The notes: a model not told the origin generated them from the sequence alone. 64,000 nt of DNA from Pseudorhodoferax sp. Leaf274 (GCF_001422445.1 NZ_LMNA01000001.1:790735-854734), one strand, 5' to 3'; counted from the stretch's first letter, positions 11,252 through 20,251 are shown. A program made the numbers and translations.

Positions 11252-11680
11252 TCAGCGGACCTGGCAGGCCGCGCGCAGGATGGTGTCCTTCGGATTGGGC
11301 ACCAGCCCGCCGAAGGCCATCGGGCGTATTTCGGGGAAGTTCTGGAAACTGGAGGCGCCACGCCAACCGGCCTGCTCGAAGCGTGTCTGGTGCACGTGCA
11401 CGATCGCCGATGCGAGGCAGTCGATCTCGATCAGGGAGACGTAGGACTGGTACTTCTCGCCCGATGCCATGGTGCGCTGGGCCGCCAGGTTGACGCGCAG
11501 GTCCATGGCCTTCTTCTCTCCGCGGAACGACAGTTCCCCGACATTGAGTTCGACGGTATCTGCCGTCGGCTCTGTCAGGTCGCCCATGACGGTGAACCAC
11601 AAGGGCGCCGCCGTGGCCACCGGTGCGCACGAGAAGGCCAGCACCGTGAGGCCGTAGGTCAGGGCGGACATCTTGTGCAT
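11252..11680 (-). CDS. Secreted hypothetical protein (142 aa), possibly adhesin-E-like
   Basis: From ATG 11680 the product has a clear Sec signal (about 22 residues ending ATAAP) and a beta-rich mature domain. That domain has the pattern of small secreted Burkholderiales proteins resembling surface-adhesin E: an early strand, a segment ending in a Cys of the form SLIEIDCLAS, and a second Cys near the C terminus (RAACQVR) that could form a disulfide. An upstream ATG 13 codons earlier gives a poorer signal peptide. The family assignment is tentative and the function unknown. Confidence 0.6.
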   Translation of the reverse strand: MHKMSALTYGLTVLAFSCAPVATAAPLWFTVMGDLTEPTADTVELNVGELSFRGEKKAMDLRVNLAAQRTMASGEKYQSYVSLIEIDCLASAIVHVHQTRFEQAGWRGASSFQNFPEIRPMAFGGLVPNPKDTILRAACQVR

Positions 11681-11774
11681 GGCCGAGTTTAGGGCGCAAG
11701 TGGCCGGCCCCCTGTGCAACCAGGCGGTGTCTTGAACCTACAGCCCCGGCAGCCTGGCCGGGGCCTGCGCCGGC

Positions 11775-13787
11775 TCAGGCCTTGTAGGCCGGATCGGTCA
11801 CCCCGGCGACGGGCGCGATGAAGCTCACGAGGTTGCCCAGGTTGCCCACGAAGGTGCTGCTGTTGATGACCTGCTCGACCGCGGGCGGGTTGGAGACATA
11901 GGGCTCCCTGGCGGGCATCTGGTTGCTGCCGAAGGGCGAGGTGTCGAACTGGTCGCCCACGTGCGTGCTCATGTACTCCTTGCCCAGGTAGGGCGTGTCC
12001 GGCCCGTTCCGGGTGTAGGCGTTGGTGAAGACCGACTGGTCTTCGCTCCAGTAGTTCTTCTCGCCCAGGCTGTCGATCAGCGTCTGGGTCTGCGCTGCGG
12101 TGCGCGTCGCCGTGCCTTTCACGGAATTGGCCCACAGGTGCTGGAAGTCCACCTCGCCGTTGACCGTGAAGTACATGGGCAGCACACGCTCGCCCGGCAC
12201 GTTGAGCGGCGAGTTGGCCACCATCGCGGCGATCTCGGCGTTGGACAGCGCCAGCATCCTGGCCAGCGTCGCGCGCGGGGCCGCGGTGCTGGCGTTCTGC
12301 GAGGCGCCGTAGTGGCCCGGCGTGCGGCGCCAGTCGTGGTCGATGAAGTAGGCGCCGTTCCAGATGTTGCTGCCGTAGCGGTGCGGAAAGCGCGGGCGGT
12401 TCGATTCCAGCTCCACCACGCGTGCGTGCGTGCCCGTCAGGATGCTCTCCGGGTCACCGGTCGGGCGCGCCGTGGTGCGTGCGCGCTGGTCCTCGCGCAG
12501 CGCGCAGGTGTCGATCCAGTCGAACACCTTGGAGAGCTTGGACAGGTACTTCTTGTCGCCGGTCAGCCGGAAGTAGTGGAACAGCTGCGTGGCGTTGGTG
12601 ATCGAGACCGAGGGGCTCAGGCCGCGCGGCTCGTAGCTGCGTGCCGCGGCCGGCAGCCCGGCCTTGCGCAGCACGCCGTAGGCGTCCACCGTGTCGGCCG
12701 ACAGATGCTGCAGGCCCCAGCCGGCCTGCGGCGTCGCCGTCGCGTTCGGGTTGCTGGCCTTGGCGGTGTCGCCGTCGTACTCGTACATGATGTTGTACAT
12801 GCAGTCCATGGCGGCCACGGCCGGGGCTTTCAGGCCCATGTCGCCCAGGCCGAAGGAGGCGAGCATCAGGAACTTGATGTTCTCGCCCATCACGTCGTCG
12901 TTGAAGGTCACGAAGTTCGTGTAGTCGCCGTCTTCCATGCCGCTGAAGATGCCGGTGTAGCCCGGCTGGCCCGGTACTCCGCCGGGGCCCTGGCCGATGT
13001 AGTCGCCGTTCCGGTTGCCGGGCACCAGCTGCTCCCAGCCCGGGCCGGTCGGCGGCCAGTTCGGCGCCGGCATGGCCCGGGTGGCGTTGTAGGCCCGCGG
13101 GAAGCGCTGCGGCCAGCCGCCGGCGGCGACGCCGGACTTGAACTGCGCGTCGAGGATGAAGGCGATGGCCTTGTCGACCGCGGTCTTGAAGCGCGGGTCC
13201 TTCTTCTCCAGGTACATGCGCAGCATGAACTGCGCCGACACGGCCGTGGTGGCGTCGTCGAAGGTGGCGTTGCCGTAGTAGTGCTGGAACTCCTCCAGCC
13301 GCCAGCCGTTGGCGCCGACCGTCTCGTACCAGCGCTTGAGCGAGGACTCGCCGGCCAGGTCGTAGATGTAGTTCCAGCCGCCCGAGGGATGCTGGGCCTC
13401 GACCATGACCAGCGCCGTGCGCTCGGCGGCCTTGTAGAAGGTCTCGTCCTTGGTGGCGTGGTAGGCGTCGATCAGGGCATGGCCTACCGAGGGTGTGCCG
13501 GTCGGCTGCATCCAGACCATGGACGAGGTGGCCTCCATCTCGCCCCAGCACTTGTTGCGGTTCGACGCCAGATAAGACCAGACGTAGGCGCCGCTGGAAG
13601 AGACGCTCTGGTCCATGTAGCGCGCGGCGCGGCGCATGGCCAGCTTGGTCGATTGGCGGAACGGATCGGGATCGACGGGCAACTCGGGCTCGGCCGGCGT
13701 CGCCGGCTCGCCGCCGTCGTCGCCGCCGCCGCAAGCGGTCGTCACAAGGGCTCCGGCAACGGAACCGAGGAAAAGTCTGCGCTCCAT
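11775..13787 (-). CDS. Pectate lyase family 10-like lipoprotein
   Basis: The 670-residue product starts with a signal ending in a lipobox-like VTTAC followed by a Gly/Asp-rich linker, so it is probably a lipoprotein on the cell surface or in the periplasm. The body is an alpha/alpha-toroid type polysaccharide lyase. SGGWNYIYD (about 130), GGWPQRFP (about 222) and FVTFNDDVMGENIKFL (about 290) match the PL10 pectic acid lyase signature of alternating GGWPQ and FNDxxM motifs. It would cleave polygalacturonate by beta-elimination. AGGAGACACC precedes ATG 13787. No pectin transporter or regulator is next to it, but a possible operator lies upstream. Confidence 0.85.
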   Translation of the reverse strand: MERRLFLGSVAGALVTTACGGGDDGGEPATPAEPELPVDPDPFRQSTKLAMRRAARYMDQSVSSSGAYVWSYLASNRNKCWGEMEATSSMVWMQPTGTPSVGHALIDAYHATKDETFYKAAERTALVMVEAQHPSGGWNYIYDLAGESSLKRWYETVGANGWRLEEFQHYYGNATFDDATTAVSAQFMLRMYLEKKDPRFKTAVDKAIAFILDAQFKSGVAAGGWPQRFPRAYNATRAMPAPNWPPTGPGWEQLVPGNRNGDYIGQGPGGVPGQPGYTGIFSGMEDGDYTNFVTFNDDVMGENIKFLMLASFGLGDMGLKAPAVAAMDCMYNIMYEYDGDTAKASNPNATATPQAGWGLQHLSADTVDAYGVLRKAGLPAAARSYEPRGLSPSVSITNATQLFHYFRLTGDKKYLSKLSKVFDWIDTCALREDQRARTTARPTGDPESILTGTHARVVELESNRPRFPHRYGSNIWNGAYFIDHDWRRTPGHYGASQNASTAAPRATLARMLALSNAEIAAMVANSPLNVPGERVLPMYFTVNGEVDFQHLWANSVKGTATRTAAQTQTLIDSLGEKNYWSEDQSVFTNAYTRNGPDTPYLGKEYMSTHVGDQFDTSPFGSNQMPAREPYVSNPPAVEQVINSSTFVGNLGNLVSFIAPVAGVTDPAYKA

Positions 13788-13906
13788 GGTGTCTCCTGGT
13801 TTGGAATGAAAAGAAGCTGTGCCTGGGCCGGCGTCAGGGCAATGCAACCTAACTTGTACGATGTCTGGCCAGCTGAATGGCTAGATAGGGCCGGATTCAC
13901 TGTAAG

Positions 13907-13916
13907 TAAACGTTTA
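13907..13916. promoter_or_regulatory. TAAACGTTTA palindrome upstream of the pectate lyase
   Basis: This is a perfect 10-bp palindrome with a central CG, the typical shape of a LacI/GalR-family operator. It lies in an unusually AT-rich pocket about 120 bases upstream of the pectate lyase start. The rest of the 291-bp gap (13788-14078) shows no gene. Confidence 0.4.
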
Positions 13917-14078
13917 ACTTTTGCGTCAGACGGCGCCAGTCGTCGTATGACTGACTGTATGCCCGCGCGAAGCGGGAAGTCAATGCGGTGCGGGGCTGGG
14001 TATTCCCTGGGGCGGCCGTGCGCGCGCTAGCCGCCGGCGCCCCGTACCGCTGGCCTGCGGGGCCCCTTGGCGGCGCCC

Positions 14079-14639
14079 TCAGTCGCCGGCCGCCTGCAGC
14101 GCGGCGATCTCGGCCTCGCTCCAGCGCGGCGTGATGTGCTGTGCGCAGTTCCAGTCGAAGGCCTCCAGCCGCAGCCGCACGATGCGCTCTGGCCGGCCGC
14201 GGTAGCCGGGCACCACCGCCTGCGCGGTCAGCGCGGGGTCGGCATCGAGCGCCAGCACTTCGGTATGCGCATAGACCTTGAGCCGCGCACGGCGGCGGTA
14301 GTCCATCAGGAACAGGCACACGCGGTCGTTCGCGCGCAGGTTGCCGGCGCTGATGTACTGCCGGTTGCCGCGGAAATCGGCGAACGCCAGCGTGCGCTCG
14401 TCCACCACCTTCAGGAAGCCGCGCGGCCCGCCGCGGTGCTGCATGTAGGGCCAGCCGGTCTCCGACACGGTGGCCATGTAGAAGCTGTCGCGCTCGGCGA
14501 TGAAGGCGGCCTCGGCCTCGGTGAAGCGGTCGAAGTCGCGGTGGCCGGCGAAGTCGGTCCACAGGCTGTCGGCGCCCATGGCCGCCTGGGCGGCACGCAC
14601 GCTCGGGGTGATGGCGATGTCGAGGAATCCGTAGGCCAT
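14079..14639 (-). CDS. Pyridoxamine 5'-phosphate oxidase-fold flavin protein
   Basis: The 186-residue protein has the split-barrel flavin-binding fold: an N-terminal helix region, FYMATVSETGWPYMQHRGGPRGFLKV (residues 53-78) containing the FMN phosphate contacts, and NLRANDRVCLFLMDY (about 99-113). The family includes pyridoxamine-phosphate-oxidase-like reductases acting on diverse substrates. AAGGAGAAC precedes ATG 14639. It is divergent from a LysR gene, which probably regulates it. Its own substrate cannot be read from the sequence. Confidence 0.9.
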   Translation of the reverse strand: MAYGFLDIAITPSVRAAQAAMGADSLWTDFAGHRDFDRFTEAEAAFIAERDSFYMATVSETGWPYMQHRGGPRGFLKVVDERTLAFADFRGNRQYISAGNLRANDRVCLFLMDYRRRARLKVYAHTEVLALDADPALTAQAVVPGYRGRPERIVRLRLEAFDWNCAQHITPRWSEAEIAALQAAGD

Positions 14640-14704
14640 GGCGTTCTCCTTGTGGGGTGTGCCAATGGTCCACCTTTCCAGTCCGATTGATAATCCAGGG
14701 ATCC

Positions 14705-14719
14705 GGAGAATGAGTCTCC
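14705..14719. promoter_or_regulatory. GGAGA-N5-TCTCC dyad in the divergent promoter
   Basis: A perfect 5-bp inverted repeat separated by five bases lies in the 110-bp region shared by the flavin protein and LysR genes. It is the size of a LysR recognition site (T-N11-A type). Just left of it is an AT-rich TTGATAAT stretch that could be a promoter -10 for one direction. Confidence 0.4.
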
Positions 14720-14749
14720 CGAAAAATGGAAAGGCGAACGCGCAGGCAC

Positions 14750-15673
14750 ATGGACCGTCTCGACGCCATGGCGATGCTGGTCAAGGTCACCGAGACCGGC
14801 AGCCTGTCGGCCGCCGGCCGCGCGCTGCAGGTGCCGCTGGCCACGCTGAGCCGGCGGATCTCCGACCTGGAGGCGCAACTGGGCACGCGCCTGCTGGTCC
14901 GCACCACGCGCAAGCTCACGCTCACCGACGCCGGCCAAGCCTACGTGGCGGCCGCGCGCCGCATCCTGGACCTGGTGCAGGCGGCCGAGCAGGAGGCAGC
15001 CGGCGAGTACACGGCGCCCCGCGGCGAACTCGTCGTCACCGCGCCGGTGCTGTTCGGCCGGCTGCACGTGCTGCCCATCGTGGCCGACTTCCTGGCCGCC
15101 TTCCCGCAGATCGACATCCGGCTGGTGCTGGCCGACCGCAACATCGACCTGGTCGACGACCACGTGGACATGGCCGTGCGCATCGGCCGCCTGCCCGACA
15201 GCAGCATGGTGGCCACGCAGGTGGGCCTGCTGCGCACGGTGGCCTGCGCCAGCCCGGCGCTGCTGGCCGCGCAGGGCACGCCGCAGGTGCCCGAGGACCT
15301 GGCCCGGCTGCCCTGCATCGCCGTGGACACGCCCATGCCCGCGCCCTCCTGGCGCTTCCGCGCGCCGGGCTCGGGCGCGCCGCGCGATGTCGCGGTGCGG
15401 CCGCGCCTGACCGTCACCCATCCGCAGGCCGCGGCCGATGCGGCCGTGCGCGGCATCGGCGTCGTGCGGCTGCTGCACTACCAGGTGGTGGATGCGCTGT
15501 GCAGCGGCGCGCTGCGGCCGGTGCTGGAGCCCTACGAGCCCGCGTCCGTGCCGGTGCACCTGGTGCATGCCGCGCGCGGGCAGATGCCGCTCAAGATGCG
15601 CCGGTTCATCGACGCTGCCGCGCCGCGGCTGCGGCAGGTGCTGGCGCAGGTTGCCGCGGGCGCACCGGCCTAG
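14750..15673 (+). CDS. LysR-family transcriptional regulator
   Basis: The 307-residue protein begins MDRLDAMAMLVKV, the usual start for the AaeR/PgrR-like LysR subgroup; an in-frame ATG at 14726 would add eight Arg-rich residues. The helix-turn-helix spans residues 18-55 (SLSAAGRALQVPLATLSRRIS), followed by a substrate-binding domain from about 90. It is divergent from the pyridoxamine-oxidase-fold gene, with a dyad between them, so I infer it controls that gene. Confidence 0.92.
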   Translation: MDRLDAMAMLVKVTETGSLSAAGRALQVPLATLSRRISDLEAQLGTRLLVRTTRKLTLTDAGQAYVAAARRILDLVQAAEQEAAGEYTAPRGELVVTAPVLFGRLHVLPIVADFLAAFPQIDIRLVLADRNIDLVDDHVDMAVRIGRLPDSSMVATQVGLLRTVACASPALLAAQGTPQVPEDLARLPCIAVDTPMPAPSWRFRAPGSGAPRDVAVRPRLTVTHPQAAADAAVRGIGVVRLLHYQVVDALCSGALRPVLEPYEPASVPVHLVHAARGQMPLKMRRFIDAAAPRLRQVLAQVAAGAPA

Positions 15674-15760
15674 GTTCTGGCGGTGGCCACCTGGCCTGCA
15701 TGGTCGGTGCCCGCCAGGGCCACGGCCGGCGGACTGCCGCTGCGGCGGGGGCGGCGTCGC

Positions 15761-16774
15761 TCACGCACCCTCGGCGCGGTTGCGGCCCTGGCGCTTGGCG
15801 GCATAGAGCGCCTCGTCGGCGCGCTGCACCAGCGACCCGCTGCTGTCGCTCGTCTGCGCAGTCGCCACGCCGCAGCTCACGCTGACGGCGTGATCGCCGG
15901 CCAGCGGCCGCGCGGCGATGTGGGCGCACAGCGCGCGGGCCTTGTCCAGTGTCTGCGCGAAGCCGGTCTCGGGCAGCACGGCGATGAACTCCTCGCCGCC
16001 CCAGCGGCCCAGCATGTCCACATCGCGCAGCACCTCCTTCGCGCGCGCGGCCAGGTCCACCAGCACCGCATCGCCGACGCCGTGGCCATGGCGGTCGTTG
16101 ATCCGCTTGAAGTGGTCGATGTCGATCAGGATCACCGAGAAGGCGTGGCCGTAGCGCCTGGCGCGCACCAGTTCGGCGGCGACCTCTTCGCCCACGCGGC
16201 GCCGGTTCGCCAGGCCGGTCAGGGCGTCCGTGTTCGCCAGGCGCGCGAGCTCGTCCACCGTCAGCTGTGCCGCCTGCAGGCGGTGCTGGTAGCTGGAGAA
16301 GAAGTACAGCGCCGCGACCAGGATGGCCGAGACCATGTGCAGCTGGAACGTGAAGTTGGCATGCGGCGCCACGGGCCGCTGCAGCAGGTACGGCAGGCTG
16401 ATGGCGACGAACAGCGCCAGGATGGCCAGCGACAGCCGCAGGCTGGACCGGTGCCCGGTCAGCGTGAAGGCGAACACGTAGATGACCGGGATCCACAGGT
16501 ACAGCGGCTGGATGTCGATCTTCGCGCCCAGGGCGGGCACATACAGCCGCAGCGCCATGCAGGCGGCGCACAGGCCGGCCGCGAACAGCAGGCAGGCCAT
16601 GTCGACCACGCGCATCGGCAGCAGCCGGCGCCAGAGCACGAAGAACGCCGCCGGATGGAACACGCCGTTCAGGCCGAACACCGCACGCAGCACGGCCGAC
16701 GATTCGCCGCGCGCCTCGATGAGGCCCCAGGCCGTGACGGAGCCGATCCAGGCCAAGGCCAGGATGGCCAGCAT
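15761..16774 (-). CDS. Membrane diguanylate cyclase (GGDEF)
   Basis: From ATG 16774 the protein has about six membrane segments over residues 1-160, a short helical linker and a GGDEF domain. The active motif is GGEEF (259-263), with a complete inhibitory RxxD site nine residues upstream (Arg250/Asp253). It should therefore make cyclic di-GMP and be feedback-inhibited by it. The N-terminal helices probably sense a membrane or small-ligand signal. The true start may be a TTG a few codons upstream. It is convergent with the preceding LysR gene and not in an operon. Confidence 0.92.
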   Translation of the reverse strand: MLAILALAWIGSVTAWGLIEARGESSAVLRAVFGLNGVFHPAAFFVLWRRLLPMRVVDMACLLFAAGLCAACMALRLYVPALGAKIDIQPLYLWIPVIYVFAFTLTGHRSSLRLSLAILALFVAISLPYLLQRPVAPHANFTFQLHMVSAILVAALYFFSSYQHRLQAAQLTVDELARLANTDALTGLANRRRVGEEVAAELVRARRYGHAFSVILIDIDHFKRINDRHGHGVGDAVLVDLAARAKEVLRDVDMLGRWGGEEFIAVLPETGFAQTLDKARALCAHIAARPLAGDHAVSVSCGVATAQTSDSSGSLVQRADEALYAAKRQGRNRAEGA

Positions 16775-16950
16775 GACACGGCGCTTGAGTGGGTCTGCAG
16801 CGGAGGGCAAGGGGTGGCGTGGGCGGAGTTCCGGGCGGCGAGAGTATCGCCAACACGTGTCAGGGCCCGGGCGACACCAGCTCCTGCAGCGCCTGCACCG
16901 GCAGCGGCGCATCGGCGGGGCGGGCGCAGCCCTGTGCGAGCATGCGGGCC

Positions 16951-17481
16951 ATGTCTGATTTGCGCCACCTGTCCCGCCAGTTCCCGCACGCCGGCCGCGT
17001 GCAGGCCATCGTGCTGCGCCCCGCGCGCGATGCGCCCGCGCTGTCGGTGGAGCGCGCGCTGGCGCTGCCCGAGCGCGGCCTGCAGGGCGACCGCAGTGCC
17101 GCGCGGCCGGCCAGCCGGCCGGGCGGCGGCAAGCGCCAGGTCACGCTGCTGCAGGCCGAGCACCTGCCGCTGGTCGCGGCCTGGAGCGGCCTGGCACAGA
17201 TCGACGCCACGCAGCTGCGCCGCAACCTCGTGGTCGAGGGGCTGAACCTGGTGGCGGCGCGCACCCTGTTCGCCGACCAGCCGCTCGTGCTGTGCATCGG
17301 CACGGCGGTGGTGCTGCAGTTGACCGGGCCCTGCGATCCCTGCTCGAAGATGGAGGCCACGCTGGGGCCGGGCGGCTACAACGCGCTGCGCGGGCACGGT
17401 GGCATGACGGCGCGCGTGCTGCAGGGCGGGGAGGTCGCGGTGGGCGATGCGGTGCGGGTGGAGGTGGCGTCGCCTGGGTAG
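16951..17481 (+). CDS. MOSC domain-containing protein
   Basis: The 176-residue protein matches the MOSC (molybdenum cofactor sulfurase C-terminal) beta-barrel. LPERGLQGDRSA is near residue 31, QVTLLQAEHLP near 55, LRRNLVVEGLNL near 80, and the conserved Cys sits in LTGPCDPCSKME near 118, the proposed sulfur-carrying or Moco-binding residue. YiiM-like members act with molybdenum cofactor to detoxify hydroxylated substrates. It is divergent from the diguanylate cyclase gene and convergent to the transglycosylase, so it is probably a single-gene unit. Confidence 0.9.
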   Translation: MSDLRHLSRQFPHAGRVQAIVLRPARDAPALSVERALALPERGLQGDRSAARPASRPGGGKRQVTLLQAEHLPLVAAWSGLAQIDATQLRRNLVVEGLNLVAARTLFADQPLVLCIGTAVVLQLTGPCDPCSKMEATLGPGGYNALRGHGGMTARVLQGGEVAVGDAVRVEVASPG

Positions 17482-17503
17482 CTGCGCCGGGCCGAAGAGC
17501 CAT

Positions 17504-18805
17504 TCATCCCGAGGAAGAAAGCAGCCGGCCGGGGGCCGATGGCGGCGGCCCCATGTCCCGCAGCGCCCCCTGCACAGCCCGCCGCTCGCGCTCCCGCGTG
17601 CCGCCGCGCAGGTTGCCGGCGACCCATCCGGCCCGCTCCAGCGCGATGCCGCCGCTGCGCATCCAGGCGCGCGCCTCGGCATCGGGCTGGTGCAGCATGG
17701 CCGCCAGCCACACGGCCTGGGCCGGGGCCAGCTCCCGCGCACTGCGCCCGAAGTAGCCGCGCGCCGCCGCCTCGGCACCGCACAGGCCCGCGCCCCAGGG
17801 CGCGTTGTCCAGGTACAGCTGCAGGATGCGCGCCTTGCCCAGCGTCTGCTCCATCTCCACGGCGTAGAGCAGTTCGCGCAGCTTGCGCGTGGCGCTGCGT
17901 TCGTCGCCCGTCACGAGGCGCTTGGCCAACTGCTGGCCCAGCGTGCTGGCGCCGCGGCGCACGCCGCCTTCGGCCTGGTTGGCCTGCAGCGCGGCCTGCA
18001 ATTCGCGGATGTCGTAGCCGGGGTGCTCGAAGAAGCGCTGGTCTTCGGCCGCCAGCACGGCGCGCACCAGCCAGTCCCTGGACTGCAGCCGGCTCGGCGC
18101 GCCGCAGCTGGTGCTGGCGCGGGCCCAGGCCTCGGTGCCCAGGCCCTGCACCGTGAAGCCTTCGAGTTGCGGCTGCATGCGCAGCGGGCCGGCCGGCAGC
18201 TGCCAGCTGGCCTGCACCTTGAGCCGGCCGCCGATGCGGGCCTGCCGCAGCTCGGGCAGGTCCGGCGCCAGCACGGCGTAGGCGTCGGCGATGGGGGTGT
18301 CGGGCACGCGCAGCTGCAGCGCCAGGCCGTCGTCCTGCAGCCGGCCCGTGAACCAGGCCTGCAGCGCGGGGCCGTCGTCCACGCCGGTGTCGGCGCGGAC
18401 CAGGCCCTGCACGCTTTCGAAGTCGCGGAACACCGCGATCTGCAGCCTTTGCAGCTGCAGCGGTGTGCTGCCCAGTGCGGACGCCGGCAGGCGGCACGGC
18501 GCGCACTGCAGGTGCAGGCTGCGGTCGGCGGGTTGCCATTGCAGCTGCACCGGCCCCCAGCGCGTGCGCAGCCGGCGGCCATCCAGCCAGCGCGCGAATG
18601 GCGCTGCCGTGGCCACGCGCAGCACCGCCGGCACGCTGACGGCCGTCTGCCAGGTGCCGATGCGCAGCGGCGCCGCCCATTCGCCGGGCCGCGGCGCCAG
18701 CAGCCGCAGTGCCACGGCGCCCCCCAGCAGCAGGGCCACCAGCAGGGCCAGCAATACGGCGGCCAGCGTGCGCAACACCGGCCGCAACGCCTTGGCCGGA
18801 TTCAC
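17504..18805 (-). CDS. GT51 peptidoglycan transglycosylase with extra N-terminal domain
   Basis: The C-terminal half is a family-51 glycosyltransferase that polymerises lipid II. It has AEDQRFFEHPG (catalytic Glu254), RGASTLGQQLAKRL (285-297) and RKLRELLYAVEMEQTLGKARILQLYLD (308-333). There is no transpeptidase domain, but the protein (433 residues) is much longer than MtgA. One membrane span (about 14-36) is followed by some 200 residues of beta-rich sequence with a CAPC pair (101-104) that I do not recognise. The GTG start overlaps the stop of the EpsI-like gene (GTGA), so it is translationally coupled to the exosortase cassette. Confidence 0.88.
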   Translation of the reverse strand: MNPAKALRPVLRTLAAVLLALLVALLLGGAVALRLLAPRPGEWAAPLRIGTWQTAVSVPAVLRVATAAPFARWLDGRRLRTRWGPVQLQWQPADRSLHLQCAPCRLPASALGSTPLQLQRLQIAVFRDFESVQGLVRADTGVDDGPALQAWFTGRLQDDGLALQLRVPDTPIADAYAVLAPDLPELRQARIGGRLKVQASWQLPAGPLRMQPQLEGFTVQGLGTEAWARASTSCGAPSRLQSRDWLVRAVLAAEDQRFFEHPGYDIRELQAALQANQAEGGVRRGASTLGQQLAKRLVTGDERSATRKLRELLYAVEMEQTLGKARILQLYLDNAPWGAGLCGAEAAARGYFGRSARELAPAQAVWLAAMLHQPDAEARAWMRSGGIALERAGWVAGNLRGGTRERERRAVQGALRDMGPPPSAPGRLLSSSG

Positions 18806-19395
18806 AGCAGCCTCGCTGGCGCGGCGGAGGGGAGCGGTGTGGCCGTCGTCACGGCCAGCCAGGGGCCGGCGGACTGGCCGCGCAGGGCGGCCCAGTACCA
18901 GGCCGAGGTGTCGGTGAAGGCCTGGCCCCGGGCGTCGGTCGTGCGTTCGCACACGCGCAGCGGCTGGCCGCCGTGGCGCGTGGCGACGAAGCAGCGCCAC
19001 AGCTGTGCATGCGCGTCGTGCTCCAGCCGCGCGCTCGCGATGCTGTAGCCCAGCGCGCGGTAGCAGTCCTCGGCCGGGTGCAGCATGCGCGTGGGCGCCG
19101 TCACATGGCGCAGCACCAGCACGCGTTCGCCGTCCGTCATGCGCGCGATGGCGCCCGGGAACTGCCGTGCGAAGCGCTGCTCCACAGGCCCCAGGGCCAA
19201 GGGGCGCAGCGCGGCGCCCTCCCATTGGCTGGGCCATTCCCAGGCCGTGGCCTCGGCGGGCGCCGCGGCGCCGGGCCGGACGGCTTCGGCCGCGCCCCAG
19301 AGCATGCACAGCGCCAGGCCCGTGGCGAAGGCAGTCTTGTGCAGCACGCGCTGCACGAAGCGGTTGGCGAACAGGGTTTCAAGCCGCGTGGGCAT
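18802..19395 (-). CDS. epsI: EpsI-like exosortase-associated protein
   Basis: The 197-residue protein has an N-terminal membrane anchor (about 20-40) and a periplasmic domain. The domain contains HPAEDCYRALGYSI (about 106-120), the variant of the HxPExC..G motif typical of the EpsI domain that accompanies exosortases. Its start overlaps the end of the exosortase gene by 17 bases and its stop overlaps the transglycosylase start. The family role is poorly known; it is thought to assist cell-surface polymer or protein maturation linked to the exosortase. Confidence 0.8.
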   Translation of the reverse strand: MPTRLETLFANRFVQRVLHKTAFATGLALCMLWGAAEAVRPGAAAPAEATAWEWPSQWEGAALRPLALGPVEQRFARQFPGAIARMTDGERVLVLRHVTAPTRMLHPAEDCYRALGYSIASARLEHDAHAQLWRCFVATRHGGQPLRVCERTTDARGQAFTDTSAWYWAALRGQSAGPWLAVTTATPLPSAAPARLL

Positions 19396-20251
19396 GGCGC
19401 ACTCCGAAGGACAGGGGTGGGGCAGCGGGCCGCTGCATCTGCCAGGCGATCGCGGCGCAGACCGTGCCGAGCACGGCCAGGCCCAGCAGCTCGTGGCCCC
19501 AGGCCGGCAGCGGCCAGCCCGCGCCCTCGGCCGCCACGAGCAGCGTGTTGCGCAGCACGTTGCCGGCCAGCACCGTGAGGCCGACGATGGGCAGCCGGGC
19601 CAGCACGGTGCGGTCTGCCAGGCGCGCCCACAGCGCCGTGGCGCTGGCCGTGAAGTAGCCCAGCCAGGCCATCTGCACGCCCGAGCAGGGCGCGTCCACG
19701 ATCACGAGGCGCCCGTCCACGAGCAGCGTGCTGCCTTCGCGCCAGACCGTGAAGAACGGCGCCAGCAGCCAGTGCGAGGCCTCGGCCGTGAGCACGCGCA
19801 GCGGGTAGCCGGCATAGAACTGCAGCGAGGACAGCAGCGGCAGCGCCAGCACCGCGAGCAGCAGCACGGGCACGGCCGCCACCTGGCGCGGCAGGAAGGC
19901 CAGCAGCGTGGCGGCCCCGGCCAGCACGGCCAGCAGGCTGGCCAGCAGCGGCGGCAGCGTGCCGTGCGCGAGCGTGGCGGCCAGCGTCAGCCCTGTGCCG
20001 GCGGCCAGCCAGACCAGCGCGGGCGAGGCGCGCAAGGCCTTGCGGTGCAGGCACGCCAGCGCGGTGAGCGCGGCCAGCGCCAACAGGCCCAGCGGGTCGT
20101 CCGCGCCGTCGGCCAGGCGCCGTGCCATCCAGGTCCAGGCGGGCAGCAGGGCCAGCGCCTGCAGCGCGATCCAGGCCCCGGCCGGCAGACGGTCGACGGC
20201 GATGCCCCAGCGCACGAACGCCGGCTTGCGGATCAGGTCGTGGCTGGTCAT
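19379..20251 (-). CDS. Exosortase, dedicated type
   Basis: This 290-residue integral membrane protein has about eight hydrophobic segments and the exosortase catalytic set: Cys189 in VDAPCSGVQM, Arg234 in NVLRNTLL and His253 in WGHELLG. Exosortases cleave and re-anchor proteins that carry PEP-CTERM tails. Its ATG overlaps the stop of the VIT/VWA gene (ATGA), which itself ends in a PEP-CTERM-like tail, so that protein is the obvious substrate. No polysaccharide biosynthesis genes flank it, unlike XrtA/EpsH systems, which points to a one-substrate exosortase. Confidence 0.88.
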   Translation of the reverse strand: MTSHDLIRKPAFVRWGIAVDRLPAGAWIALQALALLPAWTWMARRLADGADDPLGLLALAALTALACLHRKALRASPALVWLAAGTGLTLAATLAHGTLPPLLASLLAVLAGAATLLAFLPRQVAAVPVLLLAVLALPLLSSLQFYAGYPLRVLTAEASHWLLAPFFTVWREGSTLLVDGRLVIVDAPCSGVQMAWLGYFTASATALWARLADRTVLARLPIVGLTVLAGNVLRNTLLVAAEGAGWPLPAWGHELLGLAVLGTVCAAIAWQMQRPAAPPLSFGVRHAHAA

